From Deroplatys truncata (taxonomy: Eukaryota; Arthropoda; Insecta; Mantodea; Mantidae): a stretch of 64,000 nucleotides of DNA. This document shows positions 10,591-23,006 of this stretch, piece by piece (positions within the stretch are counted from its first letter, which is position 1; each line of letters starts with the position of its first letter). Below the pieces are notes generated by a model. That model saw only the letters and a program-made list of their open reading frames with translations. It had not been told where the DNA came from and ran no database searches. Both the position numbers and the translations under genes were made by a program. The stretch is from NCBI GenBank assembly GCA_030765065.1, contig CM060978.1:56262421-56326420 (forward strand). The letters run 5' to 3'.

Positions 10591-10867
10591 TCAAACCTTA
10601 AGCTTAAACCGTCCAACCGGGTCTAAATCTCAAATTCACGATGTAGCGACCTACGAGTCAACGTACTTTCGACTCCGACTGTACATTTGCCGTTTTCGGC
10701 ATAGTTTAATAAGCGCGCGTACGCATAGCATACTGGTATAGTAGCTGGCATAACTCTTCCGGGTTCTTAACCAACGGAACGTCACGTCACTAGTACACAG
10801 TGAACTTACAACTTATCGACACTTTCTGCCGTCATGAAAATTACTTCAACTTCTGCACATCTTAAGC

Positions 10868-12044
10868 CCTGTTTACACTGGTTAACATTTAACAAAACTT
10901 GTCAAGTGCAACATGTTAACAGTTTGCCAAATTTCGATGGCAGAATTGACTTAACATGTTAACCGAAAGAGTTGTGCTTGACACTTTTAACATGTTGGAT
11001 GTTTTCCGCTTTTAATGGAAAACTTGTTAAGTCAATTTGCCCTCTGTGTATGCGATTGGGTGAACTTCAGAAGTTTCCAGACTGTAACCATGGCAACAGC
11101 GTACTTCTGATTCCTTCAAGATATTGTGTTCGGTAGTTCCGTGTTGATTCGTTCTGTGCTCGTATCATTGATTTGGTTTGCTTCATGTGAAGTTATGGAA
11201 TGGACGAAAGAAAATACACTTTCATTAATAAAATCTTTGTTGAGCCTATCATGTTGGGACATTGTAATATATGTAATAAAAATCTAATGTGTTACACTCA
11301 CATGACATTCTCTACTCTTGTACAAACTATTTTTACAAACTCTTATTCTCCATGTACTTCATGTTAATCGAGATAAACATTTGCAGACTATCTTATTGCT
11401 AAGTTTCTTGTAGATGTAAGGGGAATATATATTTATAAGGGCAGTATAGAAATGCAGTATCCTTTAAGCACATACATATCTCTTAATAGCTGCTTGCTAG
11501 GTGCAGCACCACTCCCTTTGCCACAGATTAATACTCTTTGCATATCCAAGACAAAAAAATGAATAACGAATTCCCATTTGAGAAAATAAGTATTGAAAAA
11601 TTTAAGGGAATAACAAGTAATATCTCGAAAATGGTTCACTCAGCAAAAAAAAAAAAAAAAAAAAATAAAAAAAAAAAAATGTATATGACATAAATTGTGT
11701 ATTTTAACGCGATCTATATTTTTGTGTAGTGAAATTTTGTCTGCCTCTTATGGTTTACCAGTTATGCAAAAGTCATTCATAATGAAGAATACTTTTAGAG
11801 ACATTCCCAGAAAATTCAAGATATAAATTTTATTTGTCATGAAAATATCTTAAACATATGATATTTTAATCAAAATTGTTAGAGCCATTTTGAGAAAATT
11901 AAAATTTTCGAAAAATTTTCCATGTAAAGGGTAATCTGGGGTGGAGGGATTTTCTTGAAAACCTTCGTGTCGCATCTCTGGAAGATACTGAACCCAAATA
12001 CCAAGTTTGGTGTTTATCCGACTGTTCGTTTCTGAGTTATGCTG

Positions 12045-12110
<66 letters not shown>

Positions 12111-12790
12111 AGACACACACAGGACATGTTTCCAGAAATGCTTTTTTTGGATTCAGGGGGTCTCAAAACATATATTTCCGGTGAAATATCGGTATCGAAT
12201 TTTTGAGTGGAATACAATATTTCCCCTACTTACTATACGTAGTAGAGAAAGTAAAACGTATGGACAATTATACCAAACTATGTACAGTTTATTGTTGTTC
12301 CAGAGGAAAATCAGAAAAGAAAAATACCTTGACTTTGTTAGAGAATTGCAAAAAAACGCTCGTCTGACAGCTGGAATGGCTGCTCTCAAATGTGTTCCTT
12401 TTTGTGAATTATAGGTTAGAAACCTTGATCAAAGCTAAGTTGAAGTCACTTTGTTCTCAAGAAATTGAAGTCAAACCTGCTACGAATTTTAAACTCATTC
12501 AAAATATTTTTACTCCTATGCCGATTAACCAGATAGAGCCTCATCACCTTCTACTTTTCTTTTTATTGCATACCAGATATAAATAGCAATGGTCAAATCC
12601 TAATCACTGGAGTCCATTTTGCTTTTAGTTAAGAGATTTTGTTGTCCCAACAAGTTAACTGGTGTGAATAGAATGTTAAAGGTTCACAGTTATAACATGT
12701 TGAAGGCATTTAACATATTGAATGTGACATTTTGTTAATTGTTGAATGTTGACTGTTGATATGTTCAACAGTGTGGACTCACCTTTATGT
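10868..12790 (+). mobile_element. Possible PIF/Harbinger-like element, split by repeat A
   Basis: The left end ctgtttacactggttaaca and the right end (reverse complement gtgagtccacactgttgaa) are imperfect inverted termini rich in aacatgttaac-type words. The left interior encodes MEWTKENTLSLIKSLLSL, reminiscent of the start of MADF/Myb-like proteins of Harbinger elements. A repeat A copy (11280-12256) is inserted in the middle. The superfamily call is tentative. Confidence 0.45.
11280..12256 (+). repeat. Repeat family A, full-length copy with A-run and long (CA)n
   Basis: Starts aaaatctaatgtgttacact and ends ctatacgtagtagagaaag. It carries an A-rich run at 11647-11680 and a long (CA)n tract at about 12047-12106. 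It interrupts the possible Harbinger-like element at 10868-12790. Confidence 0.88.
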
Positions 12791-12954
12791 CCGTTTCATT
12801 GTTCAAACCCAAACACGTGACGTGTACTCTATCTCTCATTTGCTATTGTATTTGTAACTTCATTTTCTTATTGGGCGTCTTCTCTTCGGCATCTCCCACG
12901 CTTAATTTTGCAATCTTATGTTCAGGAAAAGACCTGTTGTATGAAAGATAGGAC

Positions 12955-13160
12955 ATGTATACTGTGCATAAAATGTGGCCCATAATGGAACAGAGCTGTT
13001 TATGTTGGTACTCACAAAATCTAGTCATACCCCCTACCAGCGTGGCAACCTCTGTGCAGGGTGGGATCCCTGCCTGTCCGTCTGCCAGAGAATCTCTATC
13101 TGGAAACTTAGGGCCCCTGCCATTCCTGTGCCGTGTAGCGATATTTCCGCCGATTAAGAA
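12955..13160 (+). repeat. Short dispersed repeat, shared with 2772-2865
   Basis: gcataaaatgtggcccataa followed by agagctgtttatgttggta and ctagtcatacccc. It is a longer version of the element near exon a and continues into gcaacctctgtgcagggtgg. Confidence 0.6.
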
Positions 13161-13177
13161 CACATAAAAAGGAACTC

Positions 13178-13179
<2 letters not shown>

Positions 13180-13217
<38 letters not shown>
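13180..13217. repeat. (TAA)n microsatellite
   Basis: About 12 TAA units, uninterrupted. Confidence 0.95.
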
Positions 13218-13829
13218 TTTTAGGAATTATTAATAATTAATTAAAATTCAATTTGATAAATTTCCATAATTTTAAAGCCATAGGATTAAAAATTGTATGA
13301 ATCGAAAGCCCTTCATAAGCTGTAAATATGTTTTAAGTTTCCATAATATTGTAAAATAAATAAGGCGGAATTGCATGAGAAAAACTGCAAGATTAAGGCA
13401 AGAATAAGAGTAGCTTCGTTTTAGACTGTCCATTATGTTTTCCGAGAGTGGGGGCCATAAAAATCAAAGCCTTCTTTTGTACTTCGTGGGTGCGAGACAA
13501 GTTTTCAAGCAAACAGACGCTATGAGGCAACGGACATTTCCTTCAGTTAAGATTTGAATTTTCAACCAGGGAACCAATAAATGCAGAGAATAAGTGCGAG
13601 AATCAATAGAAACATAGGAATACGCAGTGACATGTAATTAAATTTGGAGGAGAGCAGTCGTTGAGATATGGGAATGCCAGCGTGGTTTTGAGGGCAGTCT
13701 GCCATGATTCTCCGGTAAGGAAACACGCATCACGTTAAGTGAAAGAAGAAAAGAAAAGGATAAAAGTTCCAAAATTTACGAAGTGCCGCACCACAATGCA
13801 ATCATAAGGTAATTCGTGTGGAATAATTA
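13218..13829. other. Unassigned AT-rich sequence before the LTR
   Basis: No frame or repeat match seen. It may include the upstream (U3) part of the LTR that follows. Confidence 0.4.
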
Positions 13830-14793
13830 TATAGTGTGTTAGATTGTCGCTGAAATTATTTTATCAAAGATGATGCAGTAATTTGTAACACAAATTACTT
13901 AAATGTAAATAATGATTGTAATAAGAATATGCATTTTTATGTGACATTGATTTGAGATGTTTGTTGATTGTAAATACTGTTGAGAAGTAAGTTTATACGG
14001 CCTTACTGAAACTGACAATAATAGCGTACAATAATGCAGCGAGGGGGTGAGCTGTTTATCATTATTGGAAACGAGGAAGTTGCGTAATGTTGGCGCGTTT
14101 TATTAGCCAATTGCAGTTCAGTTATAATCTTTAGGCATATCTGGATGAAGGAGTATAAAAGGTAGGTTAGAGGTAAAGCAAAAAAAAAAAAAAAAAAAAA
14201 AAAAAGACCCCGTCAGTTCATCAAAAATCTTTCTACACTACACGTCGTCTTCAGTCCGTCAGTTCATCGAAAATATTTTGTATGATACACGTCGCCTTCA
14301 GTCCAGCTGAAATATTACACGTTCGGCTATAGATTCACAAGTTACGCGTAGCAGAATTATAAAAAATCTAAAGTGTTGTAAAGTTAATTATACAAAAAGT
14401 TGAAGTACGCGAATTAAGAGTGATCAGTAATGAAGTTATTATAACAGTTTCAGTTTGGCGAGTGTCAAGATCAATGTGTAAATGTGATAGTTAACGTGTT
14501 CGACAATAAAAGTGTAAAACAAATTTCTTCATCAGTGTTATCTTTGGATAAATGACTCCTTTCCGTTTACACAACCTGTACAAAGAGAAGTGTTTGACCA
14601 AAAGATCAGAGCTAGCCGGAGGACAGTAAAAAAATTTAAAGTAGTAGTCTTTCAAACAAAAAACTAATACTGCCGCAAATTGCTAACACCAGATGGAGCT
14701 ACGAACCTAACAGAGAATTACGTCACAAAAAATGGCATCACCACGTGAAGCAAACACACATACACAAACATTACAAGTAATAACACTACAAAT
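13830..14793 (+). repeat. LTR of an LTR retrotransposon (limits approximate)
   Basis: A TATA-box-like gagtataaaagg (14151-14162) is followed about 350 bases later by the poly(A) signal AATAAA (14505-14510), and then by a primer-binding-site-like sequence at 14794-14814. This order is U3-R-U5-PBS. The left limit is not certain. An A-run lies at about 14180-14205. Confidence 0.6.
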
Positions 14794-14814
14794 TGGCTAC
14801 CACAACGTGGGGCT
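14794..14814 (+). other. Primer-binding-site-like sequence
   Basis: TGGCTACCACAACGTGGGGC resembles the TGGC...AACGTGGGGC primer-binding sites that follow the 5' LTR in many insect LTR retrotransposons. No gag or pol frame follows, so this is a remnant. Confidence 0.6.
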
Positions 14815-15300
14815 ACACAATAATGTTAAATAAATAAAATAACATTAAACCACTTCAAAGATAATAAATAACTTACCACGCCGCGAGTAATGAATTCAAG
14901 TTCGCGAGAATCAAAAGAACGGTGATAGAGCGCCTTAAATAATAAATAATTAGCCGGAGCGAAACGTTAGTGGACCAAAGGGTGAAAATATTCTTATATA
15001 AGAACCGTACTGGGTAGAAAAAGAACAAGAATCTTGCAGGTTTTCTGGCACGTATACGCGTTTTAGTGAGGAAGTGAAAACGTTTTCTTCAAGAATAATA
15101 TCCTAGTGTCACCTCCCGCAATCCTACTCTGACAATAACAGTGGGGAATTTCAGACCGACTCGCCGACAGTTGACCCTGAGATGCGACGTCCATAAGTGC
15201 TTCCTGACTGATATCGGCGATCTCGAGTCCTGAAGACTTCACCTACAACGACGCAGAGGTAAGAGTAACACAACAAAGTAGCGGCAAAACGCTACAGCCG
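14815..15300 (+). other. Possible LTR-element leader remnant
   Basis: Sequence following the PBS-like site without coding capacity. It ends with aacgacgcagaggtaagag, which could be a splice-donor-like site. No second LTR was seen downstream. Confidence 0.35.
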
Positions 15301-15407
15301 TTACTCCTGGTTCTCTCCTCTCACCTCATCCTTCCTCCCGGGGACTCCTCCTAGTGGGGCATTGGTACAATATCCCCTATGTGGATCAGTGCCGAGCCTC
15401 CTCTTTA

Positions 15408-15445
15408 GCCAATACAATCCAATCCAATCCAATTCAATCCAATCC
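15408..15445. repeat. Short (CCAAT)n-type tandem repeat
   Basis: About seven tandem aatcc-type pentamers with one variant. Confidence 0.8.
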
Positions 15446-15484
15446 TACTGTTTCCCGGCGAAACTGTTGCACTTTGGTTCACTC

Positions 15485-15600
15485 TTGTCGACACCGGTGG
15501 CCAAGGTCGTTAAAATATGGACTTGTGAACGGGAAGTTTGTGGTTCAAATCCCGGCAGGACCATGCTCCATGACTGAGATTTTTTTCCACGTGTTCCTCA
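15485..15600 (+). repeat. tRNA-like SINE fragment
   Basis: cggtggccaaggtcgttaaa (A-box-like) and ggttcaaatcccggcagga (B-box-like) lie about 40 bases apart. Confidence 0.55.
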
Positions 15601-15624
15601 CTCTTCATAACTGGCAAAAGCTCG

Positions 15625-16394
15625 AGAGCTACTCCATTGTAATCGAGATAAATCTGTGTAGAACTAACTGCATTATCATTTCGTTATGGATACAAAGGGA
15701 ATAGCGATAATCAAATGTTTAAGAACTGGACGCTATATGCTGCTTTAAAATTCCATACTCCTTTCATGATATTGCGAGAAACATCTGAATGTTGAAAAGA
15801 CTTTAAAGAATGACTGAGTGTTTAACAATTTAAACCATTATTAATGGATATCTTAGAAATAGCTGACGCCTCAAAAATTTTATTTGAAATATTGTGCTTC
15901 TTAAAGAGATCTACATTTTTTGTGTGGTATACGTTTTTGTCTATCGCTTGACGTTTACCAGTTATACAAGATTATATAAAATTCCTACCGAAGGAAGACT
16001 TTACGGGCTATTCGAAAATTCAAGATACCTATACATTTTATTTGTCATGTAAATACCCTTTATACGAATAGGTATTTTAATCAAAATAATTTTTTTAGAA
16101 AGCAAAACATTCCAAATATATCCCATGTAAAAGTAATTGGGGTGGGGACTTTATAGAAAATCTTCTATACTCATGCTTGGAAGATATTAAACCTAAATAC
16201 AAGTTTGATATTTATTCAGATTTTGGTTTCGTTCGCTCGTTTTTTTCTTTCTTTCTCACACACAGACCTTTTTAAATATGCTTTTTGGGTTTAAGGGACC
16301 TCAAAACATGTATTTCCGGCAAAATCTCTGTATCAAATTTTTGGATGCAATGCAAAACCTTCCCTACCTACTATGTACGTGATAATGAAAGTAA
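15625..16394 (+). repeat. Repeat family A, divergent 5'-truncated copy
   Basis: Begins at ttgtaatcgagataaatc and ends ctatgtacgtgataatgaaa. Many substitutions and a lost microsatellite indicate an older subfamily shared with the copies at 31.1 and 33.0 kb (atggatacaaagggaa motif). Confidence 0.72.
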
Positions 16395-17685
16395 AACTAA
16401 ATTCCTAATTATAAACTCGTCTATCAATGAATGAAGATCTAAGTTCATAGCTTTTCCACGATGACAATGAAGACAGCAACAGTGCTTAGGGACTGCAAGG
16501 AATTTCAATCCATATTCACACGAATGACAAAAGTGAATTGTTCTAGAAAAGATGTTACTAGGACCGGCCCAAAGGAATCCTCTGGAACATTAATTACTTA
16601 AATTGTGGGGAAGTGTAGTAATGCGACTACTATTCTAAAGGGACCGGTCACTTAGTCGGCTAGGTGGGCGAGTTGGGGTGCGCTCGCACCGCCAGCCCGT
16701 AGGTTATACTGGATTTCAGATTATCAATCCTTAGGGAAGTTCAAAACCATTGCCTTGTGGCCGTCTTTTATCTTCCCGTGTATGTTTATGAGGGGATCAC
16801 CGTTACGCATGCGCATTTTAATATGGTATTCAAACATTTATTGTGGCTAAACTTGTCTTTTGACCCCCAAAAAGACATACCAAAACGTTCTAGTCCACAT
16901 TAAATAAGGTTTGAAACAAATCTGTTACTGGTGCTATAATAAATAATTACTGAAATTTTTAACATAAAACTCCTGTTAAATACTTCATTTTCGAGAAAAA
17001 ATGTAAGTAGGGTATGGTTCATGTTTAAAATATTTATTAAACCATGGTAGAATAATACTAAAATACACGACAAATTTTCGTAATAAAGCCATATATAATG
17101 GAGAAAACGCTACTGTTTTTTCAATATTATAAAATATTATTCAAGTTTGATTAGAATTTCTAGCTTCTAATGGTTCGTGGATACTTCTCTGCAGCAAAAT
17201 CCTTGTTGCAGTCTCAGAAAAACAGTAATTCCTCTTTGTGCAATGCATCTTGAAGGTCGACAACTTTACAAAAAATATACTATTTACTTTGCACGCTGTA
17301 AAACTCGACATTGGCTGTTGAAGGACGCACCTATAATGCATTTATATTGGCTATTAAAGCAGTCTTCTCTCCATGGATAAAGTTCACAGGCTGTTGCCTA
17401 TAAGCCTCTCTTCCATGGCCTACCTTGAGTCGATTTCGTCTCTGTTTATGGCAGGATAAAACCTGAGTGCGTAACCGGGATTTGTGTATCCGTTGCATAT
17501 GGTCTATCCAATTCTGAATTGCAAGCGTTAAAACGTTTTCATAATGATGAAAACACTCCTTTCGTACCTTATGCCCTCATTTCTGATTCTGTCTGTCCTT
17601 GTGCAACATTTTACTTATCTTGAGAACTACTTTTATTATTGTCCACATTTAACTTCATGGAGCAGAACGGAAGCTACAGCACTGA
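16395..17685. other. Unassigned sequence with a weak tRNA-like stretch
   Basis: At 16645-16760 cttagtcggctaggtggg and the following sequence recall a decayed tRNA-like SINE. The rest shows no frame or match that I can support. Confidence 0.35.
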
Positions 17686-17689
17686 TTAG

Positions 17690-17855
17690 TTTTTACTTTC
17701 TCTACTACGTATAGTAAGTAGGGGAAGTATTGTATTCCACCCAAAAATTCGATACCGAGATTTCACCGGAAATACATGTTTTGAGACTCCCTGAATCCAA
17801 AAAAAGCATTTTTGGAAACATGTCCGTGTGTGTGTGTGTATATGTGTCTGTCTGT

Positions 17856-17904
<49 letters not shown>

Positions 17905-18650
17905 CAGCATAACTCAGAAACGAACAGTCGGATAAACACCAAACTTGGTATTTAGGTTCAGTATCTTCCAAGGATGCGACACGAAGGTTTTCAAGAAAAT
18001 CCCCCCCACCCCAGACTACCCTTTACATAGAACATTTTTGGAAAATTTTAATTTTCTCAAAAATGGCTCTAACGATTTTGATTAAAATATCATATGTTTA
18101 AGATATTTTCATGACAAATAAAATTTATATCTTGAATTTTCTGGGAATGTCTCCAAAAGTATTCTTCATTGTGAACGACTTTTGCATAACTGGTAAACCA
18201 TAAGAGATAGACAAAATTTTACTACACAAAAGATTGTAGATCGCGTTAAAATACACAATTTATGTCATATACATTTTTGTTGTTGAGTGAACCATTTTCG
18301 AGATATTGCTTGTTGTTCCTTTAAATTTTTCAATACTTATTTTCTCAAATGGGAATTCGTTATTCATTTTTTTGTCTTGTATATGCAAAGAGTATTAATC
18401 TGTGGCAAAGGGAATTGTGCTGCACCTAGCAACCAGCTATTAAGAGATATGTATGTGCTTAAAGGCTACTGTATTTCTATATTGCCCTTGTAAATATATA
18501 TTCCCCTTACATCTACAAGGAAATTAGCAATAAGATAGAGTCTGCAAATGTTTATCTCGATTTACATGAAGTAGATGGAGAATAAGCGTTTGTAAAAATA
18601 GTTTGTACAAGAGTAGAGAAAGTCATGTGAGTGTAACACATCAGATTTTT
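17690..18650 (-). repeat. Repeat family A, full-length copy with (GT)n
   Basis: Runs from ttactttctctactacgtat to agtgtaacacatcagatttt, with a long interrupted GT tract at about 17826-17902. Very similar to the copies at 6.7 and 53.7 kb, so relatively recent. Confidence 0.88.
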
Positions 18651-18804
18651 ATTAATTGTGTCGCGTATCATATTATATTTATGCAGTTTTTTCTAATGAT
18701 TTATTGACAATAATTCAGAATTTCGTTCGGGCTAAGATAGGTTATTTAATAGGGATATTCTGAATAACATCAGAGTATAAAAACCGAGCTGCTTCTGTTT
18801 TCTT

Positions 18805-19797
18805 ATTTTACTTTCTTTACCTGCCAAACAGAAGTCTTGTACTCCACCCAAAAATTCCATATCGATATTTCACCGGAAATGTACTTTTTGGAGTACACAA
18901 AAATGTTTTTAGATTTGGTCAGAGAGGGAGTGGAAGAGATTCTAGAATGCGACCTAAAACGTTTCAAGAAAATCTCCCCTGACGCAAATTACCTCTAATT
19001 CGATACGAGATTTTACCAGAAATACATGTTTTTGAGGCCCCCTGAATCCAAAAAAAGCATTCTTAGAAAAAAGGTCCGTGTGTGTGTGTGTGAACAGCAT
19101 AACTCAAAAAACGAAAAGGCGAATAAACACTAAACTTGGTATTTAGGTTCAGTACCTTCTGAAGATGCGATAGGAAGATTTTCAAGAAAATCGCCCTCCC
19201 CAAACTACCCTTTACATGCAAAATTATTCGAAAATGTCGATTTTCTAAAAGAATGGCTCTAACGATTTTGATTAAAATAGCATATATTAGTGATATTTAC
19301 ATAACAAATAAAATGTATATCTTGAATTTTCTGGGAATAGCCTTTGAAGTCCTCTTCATTCGGAAAGAATTTTGTATAATCTTGTTTAACTAGTAAACGT
19401 TAAGCGATAGAAGAAAACGTACTACACAAGAAATATAGATCTCTTTAAAACACACAATTTATTTCAAATAACTTTTTATGTGGCATCAGCCATTTCCGAG
19501 ATATTCTTTATTAATGGTTCGGGTTGTTCATTACTTGGTCATTCTTTAAAGTCCATTCAACATTCAGTTGTTTCTCGCGATTGCATGGAAACATTGGGAA
19601 TTTTAAGGTCAGCATATAGCGTCCAGTTATTAAACATTTGACTATGGCTGTTCCCTTTGTGTTTATAACGAAATGTGTAATGTAGCTATTTCTGCAAAGG
19701 TTTATTTGAATTAAAATGAAGTAGAAAAATAACTTTAGTAAGAATAGTTTATATACCCACTAATAAGTGAAGTCATGTGAATGTAACACATTTTTTT
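18805..19797 (-). repeat. Repeat family A, divergent copy
   Basis: Starts ttttactttctttacctgcc. It contains the ccgagatttcaccgg-like motif twice (near 18865 and 19005) before the GT tract at about 19076, then runs to aagtcatgtgaatgtaacac. The duplicated start suggests a nested or recombined copy. Confidence 0.7.
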
Positions 19798-20480
19798 CTT
19801 CTCAAAAATGGTTTATCGACTTTGATTAAAATACTACACATTTAAGACATCTATATGATGAAATAAGTTTATATTCTGAATTTGCTGGAATAGCTTGTGA
19901 AGTTTTCTTCATTGTGAATGAATTTTATATAGTTTTTAATTTATATAGTTTAAAATAAAACCTTACATTTTCGTTGTAGAGATCAAATTAAAAGTTTTGT
20001 AAATAGATTCAAAGATAAAAAATTATCAGATACAAATAAAACACTACATAAAGACAAAAATAAAAAGAAAAATTCTTATTTGATAATAAAACCTTGTTAA
20101 AATGTACAAGTTTATTGTGGTATTAGATATTTCTGAAATGTTCCTTGCTATTAATTTGATATTTCTAATACTTTGCCACAGGTATTTTTAAAGTGCAGTT
20201 ACCATTTCTTTTTCTCACAATGTTGTGCAAATATTGGAATTTCAAACCCAGCATAACATAGCGACACATTTTTTTGAAAATTTAACTATCATTTCAGCTT
20301 CTGTACATACATACATTCAACAAAATGTGTAATGATACTATTTCTGAAAATAGTATTTTAAAACCTTTATTTATAACCGTAAGCTTTTGTAAGAATAGTT
20401 TGTGGAAGTTACCTATGTAAAAATAAATGAATGTGAGTGGAGAAGTCATGTGAATGTACAATCTGCTTTTTTTTCTTCCA
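19798..20480 (-). repeat. Repeat family A, truncated degenerate copy
   Basis: Starts inside the element (ctcaaaaatggttta, gattaaaatact) and ends agtcatgtgaatgtaca. The end with the microsatellite is missing. Confidence 0.6.
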
Positions 20481-20640
20481 TAAAACATACATGTGAAAAT
20501 GCTTCCTTTCAATTGTTTTGAAATGTATACAACATAGTTACGTTACTGCTCAGATGCACAACATATTTCAAGTTTCCACAATTATTAGTTCTTGAAAATG
20601 TTTATCTCATACAATATGGAAATGGAATTCTTAAATATTG

Positions 20641-21512
20641 TTTTTACTTTCTCTACTACATATAATATGTAGGAGAAGTACTGCATTCCACCCAAAAACT
20701 CAATACCAAGATTTCACTGGAAATATGTTTTGAGGTACCATGAATCCAAATAAAGCATTTTTGGAAACATGTCCATGTGCGTGTGTGCACGTGTGTGTAT
20801 GAGAGAGAGAGAGAATGAGAATGAACAACATAACTGAAAAACAAAAAGTGGTATAAATATCAAACTTGGTATTTGAGTTAGTATCTTTCAAGGGTGCGAC
20901 ACAAAGATTTTCAAGGAAATCCCCCACCCCAGACTACCCTTTACATGGAATACTTTTTTAAAATTTTGATTTTCTCAAAATGGCTCTAACAATTTTGCTT
21001 AAAATATCATTTGTTTAAGACATTTTTATGGCAAATGAAATGAATACCTTGAATTTTCTGGGAGTATCTCCAAAATACCCTTCATTCTGAATGGCTTCTG
21101 CATAACTGGTAAACCATAAGAGAGAGACAAAATTTTACTACACAAAAAAAGGTAGGTCTTGTTAAAACACGCAATTTATGTCATATACATTTTTTGTGGA
21201 GTAAGCCATTTGTGAGATATTTGTTATTTGTTTGAATTTTGCAATACTTATACTTTTACCCAAATGGTAATTCATTATTCGTTTTCCTTATATCCTGGAC
21301 ATACAAAGAGAATGGGAAGCTCCACATAGTAACCAGCTCTTAAAAGATTTGACTATCGCTTAAAGCCTACCATATTCCCCTTGCACCTACAAGAAAATTA
21401 GCAATAAGATTAACATCTCGATTAACATGATGCATATGGAGAATAAGCGTTTATAAAAATAGTTTTACAAGAGTAGACAAAGCCATGTGAATGCAATACA
21501 TCAGATTTTTTT
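20641..21512 (-). repeat. Repeat family A copy with GA/GT tract
   Basis: Starts tttttactttctctactaca and ends agccatgtgaatgcaataca. The variable tract near 20775-20822 is mixed GT then GA. Confidence 0.8.
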
Positions 21513-21834
21513 TTTAAAAAGATTATTGTTGATAAATTGTAATAAAAAAATATTTAAGAAAGCTTTCTTAATAAACTTATTGCATAAAAGTAGATCAGTG
21601 AATTTAGAAGGTATGCATTTACATAATGTAAACGTTTTAGTTTGATATTTAAGTGGCTTCCGAGGTAAATGAATTTAGTAGATTTAATTTTGGCAGGATA
21701 GGGTTTTTAATATCCCCTTAAGTGCCTACAAAATGCTTCTAGCACAGGTTAAGCAATCCTCCAGGTTACCTCCGCTTCCAGTTAATGTTCTCCTTTCACT
21801 TGCTGTTTAATTTGTGTTTGTTATTTGTTTTCAG

Positions 21835-22044
21835 AGGTCAACAGTATTTTCATGAAAACTATTACACAATGTTTGTGGGAAAGCTGAGTGGACTGCTGAT
21901 AGTTCTTGCAATTCCCACTATCCTGAGGATGCTAGTTCTTACCAAACGCTCTGATGTACCCATCAAGGCTTTCTGTCGCTATTTCTCAACAGTAACATTC
22001 ATGCTGGATTGGTATGAAGGAGACATACTTGAACCTACTTCAAG
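21835..22044 (+). CDS. Exon b of mpaB/Lcp-like gene
   Basis: Acceptor ttttcAG, donor AAG|gtgagt. It encodes residues about 46-115: GQQYFHENYYTMFV, then the hydrophobic segment LSGLLIVLAIPTILRMLVL, then FCRYFSTVTFMLDWYEGD. The hydrophobic run fits a membrane-associated or buried helix, and ER association is known for fungal MpaB. The ATG inside the exon is not the start, because the frame is open back through the acceptor and joins exon a perfectly. Confidence 0.92.
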
Positions 22045-22162
22045 GTGAGTGTGACTTGGAACTTCTTTTCCAATGATGCACAACTAGGGCTGCCAGATTT
22101 ATACTTAAGGCAATATGCATTGATAAAATTTGGTAAAAAATGTTATTTTTGTTCTTTCATTT

Positions 22163-23006
22163 TTGCTTTCTGTACTATGTATATAGTAGGCAGAGAATGT
22201 ATTACATTCCACCCAAAAATTAAATCAAGATTTTACCAGAAATATGTTTTGAGGCCTCCCAAATCCAAAAAAAAAACATTTTTAGAAAAAGGTCTGTGTG
22301 TGTATGTGTCTGTGAACAGCATAACTCAAGAACGAAAAGTTAAAGACCAAACTTTGTCTTTAGTTCAATATCTTCTAAAGATATGATACAAAAGTTTTTA
22401 AGAAAATCTACGACCCCAAACTACCTGTTACGTGGAAGATTTTTTGAATTTTTTTACTGAAAAATGGCTCTAATGATTTTCATTAAAATACCATATATTA
22501 AAGATATTACATGGAGAACAAAACGTATATCTTGAATTTTCTTGGAATAGAATTTGAAATCCTCTTCTTTCAGAGGGAATTTTATACAATGTTGTATAAC
22601 GGATAAGTATTGAGCAATGAACAGAAATGTACTACATAAAGATTGTAGATCTCTTTAAAACACACAATTTATTTTAAATAACCTTTTTCATGGCATAAGT
22701 GATTTCCAAGATATGTATTATTTATGGTTTGCATGGTTGAATACTATGTAATTGTTATAAAGTCCTGCAGACATTAAGATTTTTGCGATTGCATGGAAAC
22801 AGTATGGAATTTTAAGGCCAGCACTTAGCATCCAGTTGTTAAACATTTGACTATTGCTGTTTTCTTTGTATCTATAACATAATGTGTAATTTAGCTATTT
22901 CTGCAAAGGTTTATCTTGATTAAAATGAAGTAGACAGAAAAATAAGCCTTTGTAAGAATAATTAAAGGGTAGATAAAGTCTTGTGAGTGTAAAATATCTG
23001 ATTTTT
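22163..23006 (-). repeat. Repeat family A, divergent copy close to exon b
   Basis: Starts ttttgctttctgtactatgt, only about 120 bases after the exon b donor, and ends gtcttgtgagtgtaaaatat. Short GT tract near 22297. Confidence 0.75.

Larger units (their letters stand above)
3069..21834 (+). other. Intron a-b (18.8 kb), filled with repeats
   Basis: The intron begins gtaagg and ends tttcag. It holds a tRNA-derived SINE, a TIR element, repeat A copies, an LTR with primer-binding site, a possible Harbinger-like element and several tRNA-like segments, each listed separately. I saw no additional exon consistent with the gene: the flanking exons join directly in frame at a position that matches the family's continuous KFKRGQ segment. 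Confidence 0.8.

Noticed and set aside
12007..12414. 135-codon frame through the (CA)n tract, poly-THTH
   Set aside because: The open frame is produced by the microsatellite inside repeat A.
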